DNA of 38,077 nucleotides from Colimorpha sp045639845 (GTDB lineage Bacteria; Bacteroidota; Bacteroidia; Bacteroidales; P3): assembly GCA_045639845.1 (NCBI GenBank), contig JAZUDW010000021.1:1-38077 (forward strand). The letters are read 5' to 3'. Below, one piece after another: positions 15,430-23,473 of the stretch. Within the stretch, counting starts at the first letter, position 1; every line of letters starts with the position of its first letter. Made by a program: the position numbers and the translations under genes. Below the pieces are notes generated by a model. It did no database searches, had not been told where the DNA came from, and saw nothing but the letters and a program-made list of their open reading frames with translations.

Positions 15430-16653
15430 ATGAAATATCAATTAGTTTGTAAAAAATGCGGTAAAGTCATTGGCGATTTTGCCGAATGGTTTAAGAATGA
15501 CCAGCGCTGCTCTTGCAGTAGCAACCATGCCGAAGTGGTTTATGGTACCGAGGTGCAGAAAGCTATGGCCGAGATGGACTGGAAGAGCCTGAAGGGCGAT
15601 AACTACCAAGAACTCTATTTCGATTTGCTGCCTCTCGAACATCGTGAGTCTATTGTATCGGAAGGTGAAGGAGCTGTGGCTATCGAGGAATGGGAGCATT
15701 TAGAGCGTGCTGCCCAAGATCTGCATGGCATCAACTGCAAGGTGTATGTGTGTCGTCACGACCAGAATCAAGGAAGTGGTACCTTTAAAGATATCAGCGC
15801 TTCCTTGGCTGCTTCGGTGATGAAAGAGCATGGTGTGGATGGGTACTGTTTGGCTTCGACAGGCAATGCGGCCAGTGCTTATGCTACCTATCTGGCCAAA
15901 GCTGGTATTCCTTGCCATGTGTTTTCTCCCAATTGCTTGGATGAGGCTAGTGCCGCCTTTATACGTTCAAGACATCAGCCTCTGCATATCTCGGAAGGAG
16001 GCTATGGTGCTGCTAAGCAAGAGGCTGCTGCATTCCATGACAACGATCATGTGATGATATCGGCTGGCAATATTGATCCGTTGCGTGTTGAATCGAAACG
16101 TACTATCGTCTTCGAGTTTCTCCGTCAGCTGGGCCGTATCCCCGATGTGTTTATGCAAGCTGTGGCTGGCGGTACAGGCCCTATAGCTCTTGAAAAAGGT
16201 ATTCGTGACCTTCAGCAGGTGATGCCTTCCGCTCGTCTTCCCCGTTTGGTGTTGGCCCAGCAAGACCTCTGTGATCCTATGGTCCGCGCATGGGAGAAAG
16301 CAGTGGCCAATAATTTCCCTGCTGGCTATGAGCATGACTACGAGGCTTTGAAGGATATCAGTACTCGGATCGGTATCCTCACGGCTGCCAATCCTGGCAT
16401 GTATCCTGTGGTGGCACCTATGGTTCATAGCTCGGGCGGAACGTTTGTTAGGGTGGTAGAGTCCGAACTGCCAGCCTTTGGCAAAGAGATGCTCAAAGAA
16501 CGTGGTGTGCTGATGGGCCCCGCTGCTATGGTGTGCTATGCTGGTTTCTATCAGGCACTGAAGCAAGGCGCTATCCATGATGGAGACTGCGTGGTGCTCA
16601 ATACAGGTGAAGGCTGTGATAGGGCTCAATGGTTTAAACAACTTGTTTTCTAA
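15430..16653 (+). CDS. Threonine-synthase-like PLP enzyme (candidate cysteate synthase)
   Basis: A 407-aa fold-type II PLP enzyme. An N-terminal zinc-ribbon-like segment (C7, C10, C27, C29) precedes the catalytic domain. The Schiff-base lysine is K120 in NQGSGTFKDISAS. LASTGNAASAYATYLAKAG and AVAGGTGPIALEKGI are the substrate- and phosphate-binding loops. The lysine context differs from canonical threonine synthase. In the family, threonine synthase acts on phosphohomoserine and archaeal cysteate synthase acts on phosphoserine plus sulfite. Its position between an AOS acyltransferase and a short-chain reductase favours cysteate synthase for sulfonolipid production. That is an inference; ordinary threonine synthase remains possible. 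Confidence 0.75.
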   Translation: MKYQLVCKKCGKVIGDFAEWFKNDQRCSCSSNHAEVVYGTEVQKAMAEMDWKSLKGDNYQELYFDLLPLEHRESIVSEGEGAVAIEEWEHLERAAQDLHGINCKVYVCRHDQNQGSGTFKDISASLAASVMKEHGVDGYCLASTGNAASAYATYLAKAGIPCHVFSPNCLDEASAAFIRSRHQPLHISEGGYGAAKQEAAAFHDNDHVMISAGNIDPLRVESKRTIVFEFLRQLGRIPDVFMQAVAGGTGPIALEKGIRDLQQVMPSARLPRLVLAQQDLCDPMVRAWEKAVANNFPAGYEHDYEALKDISTRIGILTAANPGMYPVVAPMVHSSGGTFVRVVESELPAFGKEMLKERGVLMGPAAMVCYAGFYQALKQGAIHDGDCVVLNTGEGCDRAQWFKQLVF

Positions 16654-16765
16654 GGTGTTGATTGTTTCTGTTGACAGATAATAGTATTGCTGTGCTGAAC
16701 GTGATATAACTATCTAGATTCAATAGAAATAAATCAACAAATCATTGAATAAAATAACATTACTG

Positions 16766-17563
16766 ATGAAATTTCAGAATAAGACAGTCTGGATTACTGG
16801 TGCTTCGTCTGGTATAGGAGAAGCTACTGCTTATCGATTTGCTCAGGAAGGGGCTCGCATCATTGTGACGGCACTTGAGGCTGATCTCTTGGATCAAGTG
16901 GTGGCCAAGTGTAAACAACTAGGTGCACCCGATGCGGCTTCGTTGCCCTTCGACCTTTCTCGGCTCGATGAGTTGGAGTCGCTTGCCGAAAAAGCTTGGA
17001 GTGTGTTTGGCGGGGTCGATATCTTTTACAATAATGCAGGTATCAGCCAGCGTGGCACTACCGTCGAGACAGAGATGTCTGTGATCCGCAAGGTGATGGA
17101 TATCGACTATTTCGCTCCTGTGATCATGACCAAGGTGATACTGCCCAAGATGATTGCCCGTGGTGGTGGCCAGTTGGTGGTGACTACCAGTATTGCTGGT
17201 CTCTTTGGCTTTCCCATGCGTTGTGCCTATTCCAGCGCCAAACATGCTCTGTATGGTTTCTTTGAGACTATACAGGCTGAAAACTATAAAGACAACATCC
17301 GTGTTACCATCATCTGCCCTGGACGCGTGCAGACTAAGATATCGCTCTATGCGCTCGAGAAAGATGGTCGTCAGCATGGCAAGATGGATGCTGGTCAAGC
17401 TGGCGGTGTGACACCACAGCAGGCTGCCAACAAGATTGTGAATGCTGTGTATAAGAAAAAACGTGAGGTTTTGGTGGGAAGCAAAGAGTTGCTGATGGCT
17501 TACATCAAACGTTTCTTCCCCGGATTGTGTGCTGTTTTGGCTCGTAAAGTCAAATCAATGTAA
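16766..17563 (+). CDS. Short-chain dehydrogenase (candidate 3-keto sphingoid/capnine reductase)
   Basis: A 265-aa classical SDR that should reduce a ketone with NAD(P)H. The Rossmann cofactor motif TGASSGIG is at residues 11-18, NNAG at 89-92, catalytic Ser142, and YxxxK at Y155/K159. About residues 230-265 form a basic, hydrophobic tail (LLMAYIKRFFPGLCAVLARKV), suggesting membrane association as in DHRS7/3-ketosphinganine-reductase-like enzymes. I use the ATG at 16766; a TTG 21 nt upstream is in frame but less likely. With the two PLP enzymes upstream it fits the reduction of a 3-keto lipid base. It is 19 nt before the flavodoxin gene, so these two are probably cotranscribed. Confidence 0.85.
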   Translation: MKFQNKTVWITGASSGIGEATAYRFAQEGARIIVTALEADLLDQVVAKCKQLGAPDAASLPFDLSRLDELESLAEKAWSVFGGVDIFYNNAGISQRGTTVETEMSVIRKVMDIDYFAPVIMTKVILPKMIARGGGQLVVTTSIAGLFGFPMRCAYSSAKHALYGFFETIQAENYKDNIRVTIICPGRVQTKISLYALEKDGRQHGKMDAGQAGGVTPQQAANKIVNAVYKKKREVLVGSKELLMAYIKRFFPGLCAVLARKVKSM

Positions 17564-17582
17564 CCACTAGATTTGTATTAAA

Positions 17583-18416
17583 ATGAAAAAAAGTCTTTTT
17601 GCTATATTTTTCGCGGCTCTCACTTTGGTGGGATGCACTTCGAAAAAGAATGTTGAGGAGGAGGCTTCTCAACCTAAAATACTAGTGCTTTATTATTCAC
17701 AGACGGGCGCTACTAAGTCTGTGGCTGAAGAAATTCAGAAACAATTGGAAGCCGACATTGAGGCGTTGGAACTTGAAGTGCCTTATGATGGCACCTTCGA
17801 GCAGACTATTGAGCGTTGCCAGAAAGAAAAGGCTGAAAACGTGCTTCCCGTGGTGAAACCCATCAAAGCCAATCTGGATGATTACGATGTCGTTTTCTTG
17901 GGCTATCCTATATGGTTTGGCACTTTTGCCACTCCTATTGCCGGCTTGATCAATAATCAGAAATTTGCTGGTAAGAAGATCGTGACTTTCTGCACTTTCG
18001 GCAGTGGCGGTTTGCAGTCGAGCACCGAACAGCTTGTGGTTGCACTTCCCGACGCTCAAGTGGTAGAAGGCTATGGTGTACGCAATGCTCGTTTGGCTGC
18101 AATGCCAGGAGAACTGAATCGTTTCTTGATCGAGAGAGGTTTCAAAGAGGGAGAGGTTGAAGCTCTGCCTGCTTTCATGGAACACCATCCTGTGTCGGCC
18201 GACGAGGTGGCTGTGTTTGATCAGGCTTGTGCTGACTATCAGTTCCCATTGGGTATTCCTTTCGATGTGGCTGTACGGGAGAGTGCTACCTGCATCGATT
18301 ACGAATTTTCGGCTAATGCTTCTGGAAAAGAAGCCGACGGCGCTACTGCCACCATCTATGTCACTGTGGGCAAAGAAGCTGGTGCCAAACCGGAGTTTAC
18401 CCAGGTGGTTCGATAA
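17583..18416 (+). CDS. Lipoprotein flavodoxin
   Basis: A 277-aa exported flavodoxin-fold protein. The N-terminus is a lipoprotein signal peptide with lipobox LVGC (Cys18). The flavodoxin fold begins at about residue 32, with the FMN-phosphate loop YYSQTGATKSVAEE (about 37-50), then VVFLGYPIWFGTFATPI and TFCTFGSGGLQSS around the isoalloxazine ring. About 60 C-terminal residues after the fold form an extra segment. Flavodoxins normally carry electrons in the cytoplasm; here the lipobox predicts a membrane-anchored periplasmic form. It follows the SDR by 19 nt and ends with an intrinsic terminator. Electron partner unknown. Confidence 0.88.
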   Translation: MKKSLFAIFFAALTLVGCTSKKNVEEEASQPKILVLYYSQTGATKSVAEEIQKQLEADIEALELEVPYDGTFEQTIERCQKEKAENVLPVVKPIKANLDDYDVVFLGYPIWFGTFATPIAGLINNQKFAGKKIVTFCTFGSGGLQSSTEQLVVALPDAQVVEGYGVRNARLAAMPGELNRFLIERGFKEGEVEALPAFMEHHPVSADEVAVFDQACADYQFPLGIPFDVAVRESATCIDYEFSANASGKEADGATATIYVTVGKEAGAKPEFTQVVR

Positions 18417-18436
18417 CCGATTTCTTTTGCAATAGA

Positions 18437-18478
18437 AGAAGTCCCTATCGTTATGATCACAATAGGGACTTCTTTTTT
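18437..18478 (+). terminator. Intrinsic terminator after the flavodoxin gene
   Basis: A perfect 12-bp stem AGAAGTCCCTAT/ATAGGGACTTCT followed by six T, 20 nt after the stop codon. Confidence 0.9.
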
Positions 18479-18589
18479 GCCCTTTGTTTGTTTACAATGC
18501 CTCCGACATGCCTTCGGCATGGGTTCGGTATGCCCTCGTCTTTATTCCGTCCAAAAACGAAGGGTGAGCGAAGAATGAACATAGGCAGA

Positions 18590-18618
18590 ACACTATCGCG
18601 AAAGTGTCGCGATAGTGT
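18590..18618. terminator. Perfect 11-bp hairpin between convergent genes
   Basis: ACACTATCGCG and its complement flank a 7-nt loop. It lies just beyond the stop of the minus-strand gene at 18626. The plus-strand tail is AGCATTTTT; the minus-strand tail is not T-rich. It is probably a weak or bidirectional transcription stop. Confidence 0.5.
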
Positions 18619-18625
18619 AGCATTT

Positions 18626-19216
18626 TTATTCCGTGATATCGTTTATATCGCCTTTTTGAAGCAGTGTCAGTCCCTCGCCTGTGCCTACTTTTATGATGAT
18701 GGGGGCATCGTTGTCTCTAATCCGTAAGTTGTCTAGATAGAGTGGGGCATTTTTGACAAACAGTGAGCAGATGAATGAACTGCCCCTTGCCAGTTTGGTG
18801 TTGCGCGATTCTTTCACAACAAATAGGTTGTTGCCTCGGTAAAGAAGCGTGCAAGTTTTGTTGGGTTGCCAACCGATGGTGATGATGTCGCCTGTATTGA
18901 GCATCTGTGTGCTGATGCATCGATCGGGGGATATGGTCTCTGAATTGTTTTCTCTGATATGCTGGGTGAAGTGAGGCCAGTTTTTGAAACCGGCTATGAT
19001 GGCTAAAGCGTTAAGTGTGGTTGTTCGAACGAGGTCGTATCCATCGATGTATCCCCACATACGCTTGAGTGTAGATAGCGAGATAGATACCCTGTGTTTC
19101 TCTTGCGCTATGTGCTGAAGCTTTTCGAAGTCGGAAGCTGTATTCATGTTCAGATGAGTCTTGCTCTCGATAGTAGCAAGAAGTTCCTGCACTTCGGGGA
19201 ATTTTCTGTTAATCAT
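18626..19216 (-). CDS. Hypothetical protein with HTH-like N-terminal domain
   Basis: A 196-aa soluble protein. Residues about 30-85 (VSISLSTLKRMWGYIDGYDLVRTTTLNALAIIAGFKNWPHF) match a pattern common in Bacteroidota proteins, in which a small helical, helix-turn-helix-like domain is followed by a different C-terminal part. Residues about 105-190 look like a small beta-barrel (GDIITIGWQPNKTCTLLYRGNNLFVVKES). A DNA-binding role is an inference from the N-terminal pattern. It is transcribed away from the poly-T tract, with a TATCTTTG -7 element 165 nt upstream. Confidence 0.7.
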   Translation of the reverse strand: MINRKFPEVQELLATIESKTHLNMNTASDFEKLQHIAQEKHRVSISLSTLKRMWGYIDGYDLVRTTTLNALAIIAGFKNWPHFTQHIRENNSETISPDRCISTQMLNTGDIITIGWQPNKTCTLLYRGNNLFVVKESRNTKLARGSSFICSLFVKNAPLYLDNLRIRDNDAPIIIKVGTGEGLTLLQKGDINDITE

Positions 19217-19380
19217 AAAGTGTATTCCAAATTAATATTCCGTTTTATATTATGGCAGAATAATAGTAATCACTACCGACGTGTCTTCAAAAATCGATGC
19301 TGCGTCTGTATTGAAAATATATAACAGTTGGTTGGTAATCATTACCATCGGGTGGTACTTTTACCCTACAATAATATTTG

Positions 19381-19388
19381 CAAAGATA
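19381..19388 (-). promoter_or_regulatory. -7 element for the minus-strand HTH-like gene
   Basis: On the minus strand this reads TATCTTTG, an exact Bacteroidota -7 element, 165 nt upstream of the ATG at 19216. The -33 region is degenerate. Confidence 0.6.
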
Positions 19389-19434
19389 ATCAAAAAAAGT
19401 GATGGCTATGAGTCTTACACCTTAAAAGATGTTA

Positions 19435-19461
19435 TTTTTTTTTTTTTTTTTTTTTTTTTTT
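19435..19461. repeat. 27-nt poly-T homopolymer
   Basis: An uninterrupted run of 27 T on the plus strand, ending 6 nt before a TAACTTTG -7 element. Homopolymers this long are hypermutable by strand slippage and also prone to assembly error. Confidence 0.9.
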
Positions 19462-19475
19462 ACGCCGTAACTTTG
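19445..19475 (+). promoter_or_regulatory. Promoter with -33 element inside the poly-T tract
   Basis: TAACTTTG (19468-19475) fits TAnnTTTG. With a 19-nt spacer the -33 element falls at about 19445-19448, inside the T run. The next plus-strand gene starts 157 nt downstream. Tract length would change spacing to the sequence upstream and the exact -33 bases. Confidence 0.55.
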
Positions 19476-19632
19476 TGCAAATGAGTTGTAAATGTGTATA
19501 CTATCACTGGCGTTTTGATCTCCAAATGACATGATTGAGCAGCAGAGATTGGAAAATATGCGAGTGATGTAATAAAAATACAAGTTGTCAGTTAATGATA
19601 AAAAGATACGTTAAATCTAAATAGAATATATT

Positions 19633-20073
19633 ATGAACAAAAGAATTTGGGGTCTGGTGATGACCTTGGTAATGGCTGTCTCGATGGCAGGCTGTACAAA
19701 AGATGTTGGAGAACTGATTATTGGTCAGTGGAACTACGACCTCGATGCTTCCTCGATCCATGAAGAGTTGTCGGATGGAGAGACAGTAGAAGTGGACGAT
19801 TACACCATGCGACAAGAGGGTGTGAAGGAAGCTTCTATTACCTTTAAAGAGGAAGGAACGGCCACATTCCATATCAGTTACGGTCCTGCGGAAAATTATT
19901 ACTATGAAGGGGAGTATGTGATAGATGGTGATCAGCTGACACTGGATAAGGAAGAAGTGCTGACCATAGTTGATGTGGATAAGAACCATTTGGAGATGGA
20001 TAAATCGAGGACGATTCATTATGAGGATGGTGTTACCTATTCCGATAAGGTTCACTTAGTCCTAAATCGATAA
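19633..20073 (+). CDS. Small lipocalin-like lipoprotein
   Basis: A 146-aa lipoprotein with lipobox SMAG-C (Cys21). The mature part starts GELIIGQWNYDLD, then a series of beta strands (ASITFKEEGTATFHISY, YYYEGEYVIDGDQLTL, HLEMDKSRTIHYEDG). The IxGxW opening and antiparallel strands are the pattern of the lipocalin-like domains common in Bacteroidota lipoproteins. Ligand and role unknown. It is monocistronic, downstream of the poly-T promoter, and followed by a T-poor hairpin at 20101-20125. Confidence 0.78.
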   Translation: MNKRIWGLVMTLVMAVSMAGCTKDVGELIIGQWNYDLDASSIHEELSDGETVEVDDYTMRQEGVKEASITFKEEGTATFHISYGPAENYYYEGEYVIDGDQLTLDKEEVLTIVDVDKNHLEMDKSRTIHYEDGVTYSDKVHLVLNR

Positions 20074-20254
20074 TCGTTGCAATAGACTTTTCCTCTCTGC
20101 GGCTGAGGATGTTTTGCTCTCAGCCTTGAGCGTTCGATAACAAAGGCGTTTTGCTTTGGTGCATGGACCTTTGTTGTTGAGAAGCATAAAGGCGTTTGTT
20201 GTGGTTGGAAAACCTCTATAAAATAAGTTCTTTAAATAATAAAAGAAAAAATCG

Positions 20255-20262
20255 TATCTTTG
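20255..20262 (+). promoter_or_regulatory. -7 element of the mrdA-rodA promoter
   Basis: TATCTTTG, an exact Bacteroidota -7 element, 48 nt before the mrdA ATG, with an A/T-rich -33 region. Confidence 0.7.
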
Positions 20263-20309
20263 CAGTTTCTAAAGAGAACGCCTGAATAGGAAGTTTCGAT
20301 TGTTTTGTT

Positions 20310-22154
20310 ATGTCTAATCAGTTCAGTGATAGAAAATTTGTGGTGCAGGGCATTTTTATTGCCATAGGAGTGATTTTTGTCATTCGCTTGGCTGTACTTC
20401 AGATTTTCGATCAGCATTATCGTGATTTGGCCGACCGGCAGGCGTTGCGAGATATTACTCAGTATCCGGCTCGCGGGTTGGTGTATGACCGTAATGGCGA
20501 ACTGCTGGTGTATAATGAGGCGGTATATGATTTGATGGTCATCCCTCGCATGACAAAGGGTTTGGATACGAATTATTTTTGCAAAACTATGGGCATTACT
20601 CTCGATGAGTTTAATACCCGTATGGAAAAGGCTTGCAAGTATTCTACTTATTCTGCATCTATCTTTTTGAAGCAGATTTCTAAGGAGGAATACGGCCGTT
20701 GGCAGAATCTTTTGTACAAATTTCCTGGGTTCTATATCTCGCAGCGTACATTGCGTGTGTATGATAAACCTATCGCGGCTCATGTGTTGGGCTATGTGGG
20801 TGAGGTAAATGATAGGGATATGGAGAGCGATCCTTACTACAAGATGGGTGACTATATCGGCAAAAGTGGTTTGGAGCGTTCGTATGAGGAGGTGCTACGA
20901 GGTGTGAAAGGAAAGAAAGTGATGCATGTGGATGTACACAATCGTGAGATAGGCTCGTATCAGAATGGTGCTTTCGACAGTATCGCCATAGAAGGTTCCA
21001 ACCTTTATACTACCATTGATGCCGAATTGCAGCAGTATGCTGAGAAAGTGATGGCCAACAAGCGTGGATGCGTGGTGGCTATCGAACCTTCGACAGGCGA
21101 GGTGTTGGCTCTGGTGAGTGCACCGTGCTATGACCCCAATCTGCTGGTGGGCAGGGTTCGTGGCAAGAACTATGCTGATCTGGCTGCTGATATCAGCAAG
21201 CCTCTGTTCAATCGGGCTCTTCAGGCTCAATATCCTCCTGGTTCAATATTCAAGATAGCTCAGGCTATGATAGCGCTTGATTTGGGCGTAATAACTCCCG
21301 GTACGGGGTTTACGTGCGACAAGGTGCTGGGGTGTCATAATCATCCAAGTGCCCGTAGTGTACAAGAGGCTATCAAGATGTCGTGTAATCCTTATTTTTA
21401 TTATACCTACCGTAGGGTGATACAGCAGGGCCGTTACAAGAATATTCATCGTGACAGCCATTATGGCCTCTCGGTATGGGACGACTATATGCATCGTTTT
21501 GGTTTTGGTACTCGCATGGAGATAGATCTGCCCAATGTGCAGAGTGGTAATATCCCCGATACCAACTTCTACGATAAGTGGTATGGTAAAGATGGGTGGG
21601 CTTTTGCTACAATCTATTCCAACAGTATTGGTCAAGGTGAGGTGCAGGTGGTGCCACTTCAAATGGCAAACCTGGCTTGTGTTGTGGCCAACCGTGGTTA
21701 CTTCTATACTCCGCATCTGGTGCGTTATTATGGTCCCGATTCAGTTCGAGACGAGCGTTTTTATCAGAAACATGAGACGGGTATAGATGCTCATTATTTT
21801 GATATTGCAGCTCGCGGTATGTACGATGTTGTCCATACAGCTGGCGGTACTGCGCACAGAGCCAACATCCCCGATATCGATATCTGTGGAAAGACGGGTA
21901 CGGCCGAGAATATTGGTACGGACCATTCTGTGTTTGTTGCTTTTGCTCCGATGGATAATCCCAAGATTGCGGTGGCGGTGTATGTAGAGAATGCCGGTGC
22001 GGGTGGTGTATGGGCGGCTCCTATTGCTAGTCTGGTGATAGAAAAGTATGTGCGAGGCGAGGTGACGCGTAAGGAGTTCGAACGTATGTATATCGAGACT
22101 AATCCTTGCCAAAGGTTGCCTTTGGTTCGTAAAGTTAAGAAGAAAAAGAAATAA
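20310..22154 (+). CDS. mrdA: Penicillin-binding protein 2 (elongasome transpeptidase)
   Basis: A class B PBP that cross-links peptidoglycan during lateral growth. This 614-aa protein has one N-terminal membrane anchor (about 13-32) and a PBP dimerisation domain opening with YPARGLVYDRNGELL. The transpeptidase domain has the SxxK motif S312-I-F-K315 in PPGSIFK, SxN at S358-C-N360, and KTG at K528-T-G530. The C-terminus ends in a basic tail (RKVKKKKK). The next gene, 3 nt downstream, is rodA, its partner polymerase, so the pair is the standard mrdA-rodA unit. Confidence 0.96.
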   Translation: MSNQFSDRKFVVQGIFIAIGVIFVIRLAVLQIFDQHYRDLADRQALRDITQYPARGLVYDRNGELLVYNEAVYDLMVIPRMTKGLDTNYFCKTMGITLDEFNTRMEKACKYSTYSASIFLKQISKEEYGRWQNLLYKFPGFYISQRTLRVYDKPIAAHVLGYVGEVNDRDMESDPYYKMGDYIGKSGLERSYEEVLRGVKGKKVMHVDVHNREIGSYQNGAFDSIAIEGSNLYTTIDAELQQYAEKVMANKRGCVVAIEPSTGEVLALVSAPCYDPNLLVGRVRGKNYADLAADISKPLFNRALQAQYPPGSIFKIAQAMIALDLGVITPGTGFTCDKVLGCHNHPSARSVQEAIKMSCNPYFYYTYRRVIQQGRYKNIHRDSHYGLSVWDDYMHRFGFGTRMEIDLPNVQSGNIPDTNFYDKWYGKDGWAFATIYSNSIGQGEVQVVPLQMANLACVVANRGYFYTPHLVRYYGPDSVRDERFYQKHETGIDAHYFDIAARGMYDVVHTAGGTAHRANIPDIDICGKTGTAENIGTDHSVFVAFAPMDNPKIAVAVYVENAGAGGVWAAPIASLVIEKYVRGEVTRKEFERMYIETNPCQRLPLVRKVKKKKK

Positions 22155-22157
22155 AAC

Positions 22158-23417
22158 ATGTTGACAAACGAGAAGAAAAAATACGATTGGATCACAATTG
22201 TGCTCTATCTGTTGATCTTGACCTTTGGCTGGTTCAACATCTATGCCGCATGCTATGATGAGAGTCATGCTGCAGTGCTCGACTTCTCCCGCCAGCATGG
22301 AAAACAGTTACTTTGGATTGGTATAGCTCTGCTGTTGGCATTGTCTGTGGTGCTGATAGAACCACGTATTTTTTCCAATACGTCGTATGTTATCTATGGC
22401 GTGCTACTGGCTTTGCTGGTTGTTACGTTGTTTATTGGTCAAGTGACCAATGGAGGCCAGTCGTGGATTAATTTCGGTGCCTTCAAGTTTCAACCGTCGG
22501 AGTTTGCCAAGTGGGCGTCGGCACTAGCCTTGGCTAAGTATATGAGCCAGATAGATCTTGATTTTAGAAAACCAAAGACTAAGGCGATGGTGGCGTTGAT
22601 ACTTGGTATTCCTGCCATGCTTATTCTGCTTCAGCATGATGCGGGTTCGACGCTGGTGTTTTGTGGCTTTATTTTTGCACTTTATAGAGAAGGACTTTCG
22701 GGCAATATATTGATACTGGGCGTTGTGGCCATCGCTTTGTTCGTGCTGGCCTTACTGATCAACAAATTCTTGCTTGTGGGTATTGTGGCGTTGATCTGTT
22801 TGGGTTATCTTTTCGTTTGGCTGAACAAGCGTACCAGCAAAAACTACTGGTATGTGATATTGGTCTTTGCTGCTTGTACTTTGTTTATTTTTTCGGTGGA
22901 CTTTGCCTTTGAACATGTGCTTGAATCTCACCAGCGCGACCGTATCTACGTGCTCCTGGGTAAGTCCGATGATATAAAGGGTACGGGCTATAATGTCCAC
23001 CAGTCTAAAATAGCCATTGGCAGTGGCGGCGTGCTTGGAAAAGGATTTTTGAAAGGAACTATCACCAAAGCAGACTTTGTGCCCGAACAGGAGACCGACT
23101 TTATCTTTTGCACAGTGGGAGAAGAGTGGGGCTTTCTGGTGAGTTCATTGCTTGTGGCCGCTTATATTTTCTTGCTGGTTCGCATAGTGATGCTGGCAGA
23201 AAGGCAAAGATCTACATTCTCACGAGTCTATGGCTATTCTGTGGCGGGAATATTGTTTATGCATGTGCTTATCAACATTGGTATGGTTTTGGGACTGATA
23301 CCTGTTATCGGTATCCCGTTGCCGTTTTTTAGCTACGGTGGCTCGTCGTTGCTGGCCTTTACGCTACTGCTCTTCGTGTTTATTCGCCAGGATGCCGATC
23401 GCAACCAGTTGTTGTAG
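22158..23417 (+). CDS. rodA: RodA, SEDS peptidoglycan glycosyltransferase
   Basis: The inner-membrane SEDS polymerase that extends glycan strands with PBP2. This 419-aa protein has about ten hydrophobic segments. SEDS signatures are visible: GGQSWINFGAFKFQPSEFAK, then HQSKIAIGSGGVLGKGF, FVPEQETDFIFCTVGEEWGF, and IGIPLPFFSYGGSSL near the end. It begins 3 nt after mrdA. FtsW is the paralogue, but pairing with PBP2 indicates RodA. Confidence 0.96.
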   Translation: MLTNEKKKYDWITIVLYLLILTFGWFNIYAACYDESHAAVLDFSRQHGKQLLWIGIALLLALSVVLIEPRIFSNTSYVIYGVLLALLVVTLFIGQVTNGGQSWINFGAFKFQPSEFAKWASALALAKYMSQIDLDFRKPKTKAMVALILGIPAMLILLQHDAGSTLVFCGFIFALYREGLSGNILILGVVAIALFVLALLINKFLLVGIVALICLGYLFVWLNKRTSKNYWYVILVFAACTLFIFSVDFAFEHVLESHQRDRIYVLLGKSDDIKGTGYNVHQSKIAIGSGGVLGKGFLKGTITKADFVPEQETDFIFCTVGEEWGFLVSSLLVAAYIFLLVRIVMLAERQRSTFSRVYGYSVAGILFMHVLINIGMVLGLIPVIGIPLPFFSYGGSSLLAFTLLLFVFIRQDADRNQLL

Positions 23418-23473
23418 GTGCTTTTTTATGAATTAATTGAATGTAAACCAATAATAGAAAAACGAGTAAGTTT

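Larger units (their letters stand above)
19217..19632. other. Divergent intergenic region with poly-T tract
   Basis: This 416-nt spacer holds two divergent -7 elements (minus 19381-19388, plus 19468-19475) and a 27-nt T homopolymer between them. No convincing gene lies here; a plus-strand frame running through the T tract encodes only poly-Phe and is rejected. Confidence 0.65.

Noticed and set aside
19281..19484. Plus-strand ORF reading through the poly-T tract
   Set aside because: Half of its end is poly-Phe from the homopolymer; frame is accidental.
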